Below the pieces are notes generated by a model, which saw nothing but the letters and a program-made list of their open reading frames with translations, made no database searches and was not told the origin of the DNA. From the NCBI GenBank assembly GCA_003255065.1, contig QAOA01001205.1, forward strand, positions 453,712 through 517,711: a DNA stretch of 64,000 bases, written 5' to 3'. Position numbers and translations under genes: made by a program. Shown one piece after another: positions 51,375-61,714 of this stretch. Source of the stretch: Cercis canadensis (taxonomy: Eukaryota; Streptophyta; Magnoliopsida; Fabales; Fabaceae). Each line of letters begins with the position of its first letter. Positions within the stretch are counted from its first letter, which is position 1.

Positions 51375-53542
51375 GGTCACCGCCGTTTGGCGCTAGGGAA
51401 AGTTAGCAAACACTGAACAGAGCTCTGTTCTGTACTTGTGAGAGAGGGAGAGAGAGGGTAGGAGATGGTGCGGACAAGGGAAGAGCGTGTTTAAAGATGT
51501 GAGAGAGAGAGAGAGTCAAAGGTACGGTGACGTCAGATGCTCACTTTTATTTTCTCCTATAGATTTATTTAATTTTGGTTAACGATATAATATTGTTTGC
51601 TTCGCTTTTGGTCGTTGGTCAATGAGGGGGCTGGTTTTATAGATTTTATTTCACGAGAGTGGAGTTTGAGTTGAGCAAGTGGGGATTATTGTTTTAGAAA
51701 GATGGAGGGGTGAGATGAGAAGTGGGGTAGACGTGCGTGCGGGAAGAGGGTGTGTTACAAGTTTGGGTTGGAAATAAATGCGTATGATGAGGAGGAGAAC
51801 GTGGGCTGGCGGGGACCACAAACCAATGAGGCTCTGTGCTTGGTCCCACTCAGGGTTCCATTGGTCGCCCTCATTACATCATTCATCATTCATCAGAGTC
51901 CAACTCCAACCGTGGACGAGGAGAGAAACAAAGTGCATGCAAACAGGGTCTCACCTTTACATCTTCAAACCATTTCCATCTAAAAATCCTGTATTTTACC
52001 ACTAAACAAACCATACACTAAAGCCAAATCTTTATCTCTCAAAACAAAATTTTTAACTATGATCATTTGATCACAAGATTTAATTTTATAAAAAGAAAGT
52101 TTTGTGTTTAAAATTTTTTATTAATAAAATAAAAATTTTAAAACGCTCTCTCATATAAAATTATAACTATAAATATTTCAACAACAAAATCTCTAAAATA
52201 GGAATAGCTCGTCCCATTGATTATTGAGTTAAAAAAAAACAAAATTTATTACTTTATGAGTCGATACACATAAATTTTATAATAATTAAGTTGATGTTTA
52301 CTAAGCTACATTATCTGTAATCAAATGTCAGTACTAATTTTACTTGCATTTTGATGTAACAATCGCATGGATGGTCTCATGACTCATTATGGCTAGAAAA
52401 AACAATAGCGTCATAATGGCACCGAAAGCAAAAGTTAATAGGAGCAGCACAATTCTCGGCCTCTCGCCCCTATGCAATAATATGTTTTTTTTCTCCTTTT
52501 CTGGCTTTTTACGAAAAATGTAAAAAGACAAAAAAGAAATGAGAAGAAAAGAAGAGGATTTTAGAATATTTAGATTTTGTTCTTCAAATTTTGAAAAGAC
52601 AATAAGTTTGAAATGCAATGTGATACTCCGATGATATGTGGTGTTTAGTGTGTAGGGGGAGTTGATTAATGTGTGATAGAGCTAGAGTATAAAAGTACGT
52701 AGTAGATTGCATACCAAAAAAAAAAAAAAAAGTACGTAGTAGATTTGCATGACAATGACTTGAGTGGGTGTTGTGCGTTTGGCAGGCGCGTGGTTAGGAG
52801 TTAGGAGCGCAGCAAAAAATTGTGAATGAAAAAGAGTGTGGTATGGTATTGTGAAATTTGACCAAACCTAACTCTCCCCTTTTCAACCTTTGCTTAATGC
52901 AACAAACTCCCGTTTGGTAGTCAACATTATTAAGCCAAAAACTAAAAGAAAACCAAAAAAGTTCCAATTTGGTGGATGTGCACCATACGGCACTGCCTAC
53001 TGCCGTCCACTTCCAAGTCAATTTTGGGCAAATTTCAACCTTCATACTTCCAAGTTCCATCAACAACTCCCTGTTGCCACTAAAGTCTCTTCTTACTACA
53101 TTTTACGCTACCAAATTAAAACAGGGTTCAAACTTCAAACTCGCCCAAATCTCTGACTTTTGTCATGCGGATTCCAATATAGAAAACACCTTCATTTGAC
53201 TAAATATATACGACTTTGAATTTCATTTATTTCTTATATATTATTATCAAATAAAAAATATTACATTCATAAAGTGATTAACATTTGTTTTTGTTATTGA
53301 TTAATAAATAATTTTAATTGTTTATATATATATATATAAGGAGTTACTATTTGCACACTATTTTATTAATGCTATATTTTATTTAATATATAAATATGAT
53401 ATAGACTAAATTACTTTTAATTAATATGAATTTTTTTAATTTTAATTAATTTTTTATATTAAATTGAATAAATTAGTCTATATTATATTTAGACATTAAA
53501 TATGATATAATATTAACAAAATTGAACATAAAAAAAATGACT

Positions 53543-53545
<3 letters not shown>
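51375..53545. other. PUB27-like gene upstream region
   Basis: GA-rich leader sequences near 51436-51516 are probably transcribed with the U-box gene. Beyond 52000 the DNA is AT-rich. It includes an A-run flanked by a 19-20 bp direct repeat (52694-52750). No other gene is seen. Confidence 0.45.
52694..52750 (+). repeat. A-run flanked by a 19-20 bp direct repeat
   Basis: AGTACGTAGTAGATTGCAT (52694-52712) is repeated as AGTACGTAGTAGATTTGCAT (52731-52750), with ACC and about 16 A between. This is the footprint expected of an extremely truncated LINE-type insertion with its target-site duplication. Confidence 0.8.

Positions 53546-53592
<47 letters not shown>
53546..53592 (+). repeat. TA microsatellite
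   Basis: About 23 TA units directly left of the hairpin element at 53594; another short TA run follows the element at 53861. Confidence 0.95.
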
Positions 53593-53593
<1 letters not shown>

Positions 53594-53596
<3 letters not shown>

Positions 53597-53856
53597 TTGC
53601 GAATTGGATTAATCTAAAATGCCCAAACTTAAGAGGCTTTCAACTTTAACTTGAACATGTAACACATGTTTGTCACTTTACATATTGGATTTAACTTTAA
53701 TCAATTAATTTTGCTTTTGCGTCTAGTCGATAACACAAAAGCAAAATTAATTGATTAAAGTTAAATCCAATATGTAAAGTGACAAACATGTGTTACATGT
53801 TCAAGTTGAAGGCCTTTTAAGTTTTGGGCATTTTAGATTAATCCAATTCGCAAACG
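53594..53856. repeat. Near-perfect long hairpin, probable young MITE or foldback
   Basis: Two arms of about 125 bp, 53594-53723 and 53732-53856, are almost exact reverse complements. Both begin CGTTTGCGAATTGGATTAAT at the outer end and include CATGTAACACATGTTTGTCA and ATCAATTAATTTTGCTTTTG. Differences are a few bases (ACTTAAGAGGCTTTC versus ACTTAAAAGGCCTTC) plus a short indel near TTAACTTGAAC. The loop is about 8-10 bases. It sits inside a TA repeat, fitting insertion at TA. No protein. Confidence 0.88.
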
Positions 53857-54478
53857 TGTATATATATATAACTGTTAACCATTTAATTTGGTTGTTTATG
53901 AGTTTTGTTTTTCTAATTTTATCCACCCTCCAACTTGATCTAGCTTTGCTCACTGAATTATTAAGAATATGGAATAATCTTCAACGCAAGCAATTGAAAG
54001 TATATATACGATTTGAAGTATAATTAAATTAAGCCCTCATTCCGAGGATACCCAAATTTGTAAAATGAGAAGCCAGATATATAAAAAGAAAGGGATGGTG
54101 GTGGAGGGTAGTTTAGATAATTTGTAACTGTTGGTAGTCGCTGTTGGTCCTAGTTTCCACCATTTATTCAACCATGACTTTGAATAATGCTCTAAACCTT
54201 TCAACATTTTAGATTAGTTTCAGATTCTTGTAAGAATGGACTTAGTGATTTAGCCTAATTTTGATGAGGAAAAACAATAAAAATAAAAATAAAATAGATT
54301 AATTACATTGCAAGTCACATTAATATTATAGATAATGTAGTTGGCGTGTTAGACCCATCCGTCTCAATGTTAGTCCATGAATTTTCATTTATTCTACCTT
54401 ATGTTTGTAGTCATCCTTTCAAATTCAAAAACCTCTTCTCTTTCTTGCTTCTTCCACGCTCTCTCTTCTTCTTCTAAA

Positions 54479-54749
54479 TGTCAAATAATCGATTTAATCC
54501 AAAAGCTTATGTATGATTCTTTATCTAACATTTCTCGCACGCAAAAGTATTTTAGGTTTGAAGCGTAGACAAAACACAAGTCCACTTATAACATATGCAA
54601 AAATTTCAATTTAATTGAGAAAGTGAGGACAAAAGAATTTAATCTATTAACTGTTTGATAAAAAAAGACTCTGATACCATGTCAAATAATCAATTTAATC
54701 CAAAAACTTAAATTTTTAGGTAAGTCTATGAATAGTTTTATATCTAACA
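54479..54749 (-). mobile_element. SMART/TRIM miniature LTR retroelement
   Basis: 271 bp with all hallmarks. Two terminal repeats, 54479-54530 and 54680-54749, both run TGTCAAATAATC to TATCTAACA on the plus strand. Read on the minus strand, the 5' LTR (54749-54680) runs TGTTAG to TTTGACA and is followed at once by TGGTATCAGAGT (54679-54668), an initiator-Met tRNA primer-binding site. The other LTR follows GCGTGCGAGAAA, a weak polypurine tract. A perfect 5-bp target duplication CTAAA flanks it (54474-54478, 54750-54754). The 52-bp LTR lacks about 18 bp present in the other. No coding capacity; it would need proteins from another element. Confidence 0.88.
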
Positions 54750-55649
54750 CTAAACAATTATGATTTGGACTTGATACTACATAGCAACACAATCATTGTA
54801 TATTTGCTTTCAAGTCACCGTGCTCATTAATAATTAATGCTAATTACTTATTCCAACCAAAATTTATTTTATTTCCTTTTTTTAAAAAAAAATAAAATTC
54901 CTTGTGATCATTGTTATTAAACAAATCATGTTGTAATAATATTATATTTTAAGGCGTAATTCAGTAAATTTCACGATACTTTAAGGCGTAATTCAGTAAA
55001 TCATGTTGCAATCCGACATGAATCTATATATCAATATATGTACATGTGTTTTCTCTCTATACACAAAAGAAAAAGGAAACGGGTTAATGATGTACAATAA
55101 TACTGGTGCTCCTTTTTCAATGAGTATAATTCAGGGAAAAGAATATGCTTGTGTCATCATTTCTTTCAAGGAGGTATTATGTTACATTCTCTTAAGTCAC
55201 ATTTTATTTTATTAGATAATTTTTTTTATATATTATATTAATATAGTATAATTTACATAATTTAAATTTTATTAATTTTTTAGTATAATATATATATTAA
55301 TTTTATAAAATTTAAATTATATCAACTATAACAGATTGATATAATATAAAATCAAAACTATATATAAAAAAAAAATATAACTTATATCGATGTAGCATAA
55401 CTACACCATTTTTTGAAATTTTAGAATGATGAGTTGGACTTTTGAGTAGTACCGGAACCATATATAAAAATAAAAAGAAATTGGAAATATTACTACAGTT
55501 AAGTTAAGTCCCTGTTTGGCATAGCATTGGATTTTCTAATTCTGAAGCAATTAAAAAGCTATTTAGATTTTTAGAAATGTTGTGCAATTTGCAATTAACT
55601 AGCGTTAATAAAATATAATATGTTATGGCAAAAGCAAAATGTGATTGTT

Positions 55650-56013
55650 TTTGGTAAATTTACACAAATAATACACATTGTCAAACTATTTACATAAATG
55701 TGATAGTTTTCAAACTATTTACATAAAAATAACACTTTTAAAAATTTTAACAAAAATGAAACATGAAAAAAACCAGGCAATGAACATGTTTTACCTTTAG
55801 AAGCATGTTCCTTGGGAACACGCTTTACCTCTAAAGCGTGTTCCTTGTGAATATGCTTTTATCTCTAAAGCGTATTCATTGCTAAATTTTTTCACATTTT
55901 ACTTTTGTTGAAAAATTAATAAAGTATTCAAAAGTGTCTTTTTTAGATAAATAATTTAGAAACTACCCCATTTATGTAAATAGTTTGTAAAAATGTATTA
56001 TTTTAGTCAATTA
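55650..56013. mobile_element. Hairpin-bearing inverted-repeat element, family 5 copy c
   Basis: Left TTTGGTAAATTTACACAAAT then CAAACTATTTACATAAATGT; right, inward, TGACTAAAATAATACATTTT then CAAACTATTTACATAAATGG. The interior carries a perfect 13-bp stem GGAACACGCTTTA (55815-55827) with TAAAGCGTGTTCC (55832-55844) and a second, imperfect stem (GAATATGCTTTTA with TAAAGCGTATTC). Confidence 0.65.
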
Positions 56014-56445
56014 GCATTGTTTTTGTCATGTGAAAGCAAAACGCATTTATTTAATTTAAAATAAATTATAGTAGTGGGCTCTAGATTGTATATGCGCGTA
56101 TGAATTGGGCTATATATAGACAGTCATGTTTTACTTTACAAATTACAAATGTGTGGCCCAGCCTTTATTTTATTAGTAAATATCAATTCTTGTTCCCCTT
56201 AAAATTAAAACTATTTCACGAACAAAAAAAGAAAAAGTAAATATTAAATGGGTATTAAATTATTAATAATATAATATGCACATTAAAACTATTTATTTTC
56301 TGGAACATCCCAATTATTCAAACTCGTTTAAAGTAAGAAGACAAATTGGGATGTACATTCGAATCGAAAAGGCAGCAGCAGGTGAACTCTGCTTTTAATA
56401 ATGGATTTGGTCACCGCCTTTGTTGGCTATTGTTCGGAGGTGAGG

Positions 56446-56449
<4 letters not shown>

Positions 56450-56479
<30 letters not shown>
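56450..56479 (+). repeat. TA microsatellite
   Basis: About 15 TA units in AT-rich spacer. Confidence 0.95.
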
Positions 56480-56482
<3 letters not shown>

Positions 56483-56605
56483 TACTTTCAAGCAACGTAA
56501 AGATATTCTGAGGTTTTTTTTTTGGTAGATGATATTTTTTTAGTTTTGACGGTGAAAAGTTACATCTGATTACACTGTCTTAAAAGTTAAAACTATTATT
56601 TTTAT

Positions 56606-56813
56606 GGGGATTCTATGATACTACGTAAGTATGTCATATTACACTGACATGACAAACATACATAATTTTTATATTTTATTATATATAAAATATAATTTAT
56701 TTAATTTTTTAAATAAACTTAAAAATAGTTAATTTGTACACATGTCATTCATTTATTGGCTGTTTCTATGTAGTATGACATACTACATAAATACTAAAAG
56801 TATCTAAGAAACC
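56606..56813 (+). mobile_element. MITE family 1, copy e
   Basis: GGGGATTCTATGATACTACG to AAAAGTATCTAAGAAACC. It is very similar to copy a (21117-21324) over the full length, including GTTAATTTGTACACATGTCA and TAGTATGACATACTACATAA. Confidence 0.75.
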
Positions 56814-58215
56814 TTCTTATTTTTATTTTAAGAATTTTATAAAGGACATAAATGGTATGATTATTTTAAGTATAATTATTAAATTGGTTTTAAATAAATA
56901 ATGAATTTCATCATATAATTAAGGTTAAATATTTTTATAACGAGTTCAACATGACATTTTTTTTTTTAATGGATATAGAAGTATGTAGGCATAGTCTTGG
57001 ATCATGACAATTTTTTTTTTTTTTAAATGTGATGACATCAAAATTCAAACTCTTAATTTTATGCAAATTACCTAATGATTAAATCAGAATTATATTTGTT
57101 ATTTGGAACAATAAAAGGCGTGAAAAATGAGATATCACTTGTAGTTGGTTTGCAACAAATGGTGATAGCTAAAAGCTAAGACTCTGTTTGGGAGTTTGAA
57201 GTAAGGGAAAAAGAAAGGAGATGAGAGGAAAGAGAGAGAGAAAAGAAAAGAAAAGGGAGATGTTTTTTTTTTCTTTTGTTTGAATGATTAAAATGAGCAA
57301 AAAAAAGAGGAAAGGAAAAGAAAAAAATTAAAAATTATAATTTTATAAATTTATCTTTTATTTATAAAGTAAATATATTTAATATAAATTTAATAATGTT
57401 ATCTAAATAGTGTTTGAAAAAGAATTTGAAGAAATAAATAGAGGTATAATAGTAAACTACTATTTTTTCTTCTCGAAACTTCCCAAATTAGAGGAACACA
57501 AAAGTGAAGATAAAAAAAAAATGTGAGGGTTTAAGTTATTATTGGTTTCCTTTCATTTTTTAATCTTGAACTCTAAAATAAAAGGATTGACATATTTACT
57601 CATTTCTTTTTCTCTCATTTTTCCTAAATTTTAACTCTCAAACAAACTCTAAAAGTATACATCATGAAAACCTTCTGATCAAGTAAACAAAAACCGAAAA
57701 CGATTCGTTTTATGAGGGTCCACCGTCAAAGGATGGTGTGGTGAAATGAGGACCATTTGTATTCATAAATGTTAATGAAAATGAAATATTTATAGTTATT
57801 AAGAAATAAGAGGTTATTGAGATTATTGTAGGATGGGTTGAAGAATATGGTAGCATGTGTTATCTGTTTATGTTTCTTGCTTTAGGTTAATTTGGTGAGT
57901 GTTTGATGTCAAAAAGAAAAAGAAAAAGAAAAAGTAATAGAATAATTAATTAGGGGTACGATGTTGGGGATAGTAAACGGGATTGCATTATTCATCGAAA
58001 AAGGTCCATGATCCCATGACCTGAGCTGACAGGCTACGCATTTTAGAGTCAGAGTGAGTCAAGATCAAGAGGGGGAGGAATGATCATATACCATTCCATG
58101 AATCTCATGATAGATGGATAGATGGATGGATCAAACTCCCCACTCCCAACATTGACATATGATTAATGTACCATATACTCTGTGGTTTAGATTTACCATT
58201 TACGAAGGAATAAAT

Positions 58216-58628
58216 TTAGGTGACAGCTAAACTATTAGCTTTCGTGCTACTTCTTTATGTTATTACTTTTAATTTACCTATGAGATTTAATAAGACTTAT
58301 AATGTAATTTTAGTGTTATTATAAATATTTTTAAAAATTAAGTCATCCAATAAATGACATGACACATAGTTCTTTATAAAATATAATAATAGCACGATAT
58401 AAAAGAGTGTGCCAAAAAATAAAACTTTTAATTTCACTTTTTAGCACGCTTTTTTATATCATGTTATTCTTACATTTTATAAAAAATTACGTATTTTGAT
58501 ATATATTAGTGACTCAATTTTTTAAGATCATTATAATAACACTAAAATTACAATGTAAGTCTTATTAGATCTCATTCAACTGAGAAAGTTGTAGTATAAA
58601 AAGTGGTAGCATAATGCTTATCGTAAAT
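58216..58628. mobile_element. Foldback MITE family 2, copy c
   Basis: The core is a long inverted repeat: ATAAGACTTATAATGTAATT with AATTACAATGTAAGTCTTAT, and AGTTCTTTATAAAATATAAT with ATTCTTACATTTTATAAAAA, meeting near 58420. The outer ends are more diverged from copies a and b, so borders are approximate. Confidence 0.65.
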
Positions 58629-61486
58629 TTAAAAGAAAAAAAATTGTCAATTACTTAATGACATGTTATTAAAAGTTATTAGTGACATTTTTTCTATTTC
58701 TATATATGTGAATGAACACGAGAAAGAGCAAGAAATTTGTTAAGGCTTCCACTGGTCACTATTAATTATATATTAGTTGTAAATTCGTGTTGTGTACAAG
58801 TAATGAATTAAAAAGAAAAAGAGAAGAGAAATAAAAAAATAATAATAGAAAGATACTTGCAGAGAAATAACTCTTTTTTAAATATATTAATAGATCTCAT
58901 CTTACCAGTGTTGGGGAATGGTTTGTCCGGATTATCTTCCTTTTCCAGCTCACTTAATTATAGTCCGAATACGGCATGAACAGTCATAAAACATGCAACT
59001 GCTCATCAATTAAAAGTGTAAAACGACGACTTTTTTCATCGGGTTAAATGTTGATTAAAGTCAGACAATAGTAAAGAAAAAAAAAAAGTACGTACATGAA
59101 AGTGAAATAACATGTCGTATTCTGAGCTCCCATAGCACCACTTTATGAATTAATAGAATCCATGCATATATATATATCCTTTCGTTCCCACAAAGCTTTC
59201 ATAACAAAATCTCAATAATGTTCCTTCACACGTCCCAAATGTTTAGTATAAACAGGGTGGAATTTTGACTCTAATGGTTATGGGGACAATGAGGGACCAA
59301 GTCCACAGCTTATTTGCAAGTGGGTACCGTTTGCCACAAGAGAAGAACCAAAGTTGAACTGATAAAAGAGAAAAAGAAAATTAAAATGGCCATGATTTGG
59401 TACCAGCAGCAGCAGATTCAATTTCTTCATAACCTAACCCTTCCGTTTGGCATTCTTCTGTTTTAGCTCATGGGTAGAATGGAGGGGCTCCCAGAAAATG
59501 TTTAGTTTGATGATGAATCATGAATATGAAAGCTAAAAGGGGATACGGAAAAGAAAGGAAAGGGGAAAACATGTGAGGGGGAACAGGTTGTAATTTTCTT
59601 AGGTAGCTTTGCATTTGCAAACGAAACACAGAGAGGGGGGTCCCACTCCCATCATCTAAGCATAGTGTCAAATCAATATGAATGGTAGAGACTTTGGTTC
59701 ATGTATGCATCACAAGGGCAAGGGAGAGGGGGAGGGACTCACTGTCACTGTGCATGCTTTTCCCTTATTCATTTTGGATATTTTCTTTCAACTTTCAAGT
59801 AGGACCAACAATGTTGTGTTTCTTATATTTTTGGTACTGTGAGTGCTGGATTGGATCCAATGGTCAATTCATCAACACCACACCACACACACCACCAATT
59901 TCATTTCTATAATGGTTTTCATTTTGGTCGCCTTTCCTTTGACGTGAGCATTAGCAAATGTGGAAGATTAGATTGGATTAACGTGTGTAGACTCTAGAAT
60001 CAAGAATAGAATGTGAGTGACACAGACATAGTTATTATTTGACTAAGGAACTAGCTAGGTAAGCTAGACAAGTTGAATTCAGCATTGGCGAACAGAACAA
60101 GGCCAAGGGAAGAGGAAGGGGACCCATGATGCAGAAGACCAGTTAATGTTAAGTGTTAAATGAAGTGAAATTGGAGGAAACAAGCACTGAGCTTAGATAC
60201 GAAAGGAAAAGAAGATAGAAATGATAAGTGTATGGGTCCAACTGAACACACTCAATCTCAGTCTCAGGGACGGAGGACTGACATTACATTTAATTCTCCT
60301 CTGCTTGGACCCTGCATGCACTTTTTCTCTTTCTTCGTACCTTCGCTAAAACACAACTGTTGCTTCCATTCATTTACTCTAATCCTTCTCTCCCACGAAT
60401 GTTAGTCTTCCAAGAAAAACCCTTTGAGATAAATAACCTAGATTTTAAACAGGGGAGTGGTGGGGTTGAAGGCTGAATCTTTAAACTCATTAAGCTTATT
60501 CGTTCTGGCAATTAATGTAAGAACCATAAGGTAAATACATTGTGGGTCACTGATTAAAGTGGAAGAAATGGAGCTTTCTCTCTCTCTCTCTCTTGTGCAT
60601 GATGGAGAAATGAGAAAGATAGAGGAGTAGGTAAGTATGTAAAGTAGTAACAGAGAGGAGAGAAGGATGGAGAAATGAGAGATTGAGGTGAGGTGAGGAG
60701 TGAGGATGTACGTAAGTTGAAGTTGGTAGTAATTCGGTTACTGTTGGTGAATGGTGCACATTGACAGAGAGATGCATAGGCCTTTAATTAGGGGAATGGG
60801 TTACGACAGAGAGAAAAAGAGAGAAAGGGATTCAAATAAGAGCCTACAAAAGGTTCTGTGGCAAAGGGACAGGCGTTCCTGTAATGGAGGGGTCTAAAAC
60901 AACAGTTCCCAGTTCCTTAGTCGGCCATTAATACGGAGTGGGTCCAAACACTCACCTAACCACATAAAAAGGTGACATTACACAAACTCCTCTTCCCCAT
61001 TTTCCCTTTTGCTTCATCTCTTGCTTTCCTTTCCCTTTCTTTTCTTGGCATTCGACCAACAACATATCCTATTTTTCTTTTCTTTTCTTTTCTATAACTT
61101 CTTCTTTTCATTTTAAACGAATCATTTTCTTCTTATATTTTTTTTCTTTTCTTCGTTTCCATTTAATAATCACTCTATCCCATAAAAGACCCATTCCAAA
61201 AAGCTTTCCTCAGGCTTTTCAACTTTCTGCTTCTAACATTACTTCTACTTGTAGAAGCATCCCGGTTCTTTTGACTCAAATCGCTTTATCTCCCTTCTCT
61301 CCGCAAAACTATACACCACATGAACTCTCAAACACAAGAAAAAGCCTCAAATCTGCTACACACAATTCTGCGTTGAATTGCCCATGTTTCTTACTCTTTC
61401 CACCTCTGTTTGCTCAAAATCTAGGCCACCTCTTGTCTTGACCACCTCGTACACTCGCCCGTGAGTTTCACTTCACACTTCACATA
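58629..61486. other. IDL gene upstream region, no other gene seen
   Basis: A CT/GA-rich tract (60577-60593, 60615-60700) and the CT-rich sequence at 61000-61480 are typical of a plant promoter and leader; the latter is probably the 5' untranslated region of the IDL gene. No second coding region could be supported. Confidence 0.4.
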
Positions 61487-61714
61487 ATGGGTTTATGTAG
61501 GAGGCCTGTTGTTCTACTTCTCTGGCTGCTCTTGTTCATCTTCATACTTGGCCATTGTCATGCCTCAAGAACCACGAACGTCTTCAAATTCAAGCCAAAA
61601 TCGCAGCACACAGGTCACTTTTTTGGGTTCCTTCCAAGAAGGTTGCCTATACCCTACTCCACTCCTTCAAGGAAACACAATGACATTGGATTAAAAAGTT
61701 GGAGATCACCCTGA
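61487..61714 (+). CDS. IDA-like (IDL) secreted peptide precursor
   Basis: Intronless frame of 75 aa starting at the ATG at 61487. Residues 7-24 form a hydrophobic signal peptide (VVLLLWLLLFIFILGH), with probable cleavage near HCHA-SRT. A variable basic linker follows (NVFKFKPKSQHTGHFFGFLP). The C-terminal conserved block holds PIPYSTPSRKHN (54-65), which lines up with the 12-residue IDA hormone core; the position after PIP is Tyr instead of the usual Pro or similar small residue. After it comes DIGLKSWRSP, as in the IDL6/IDL7 group. In the known pathway the processed peptide is secreted and perceived by HAESA-type receptor kinases to control cell separation or stress responses. The long CT-rich leader just upstream fits a plant mRNA. 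Intact. Confidence 0.85.
   Translation: MGLCRRPVVLLLWLLLFIFILGHCHASRTTNVFKFKPKSQHTGHFFGFLPRRLPIPYSTPSRKHNDIGLKSWRSP

Noticed and set aside
60547..60777. Minus-strand frame of 76 codons upstream of the IDL gene
   Set aside because: Low-complexity CT/GA-rich sequence without domain features.
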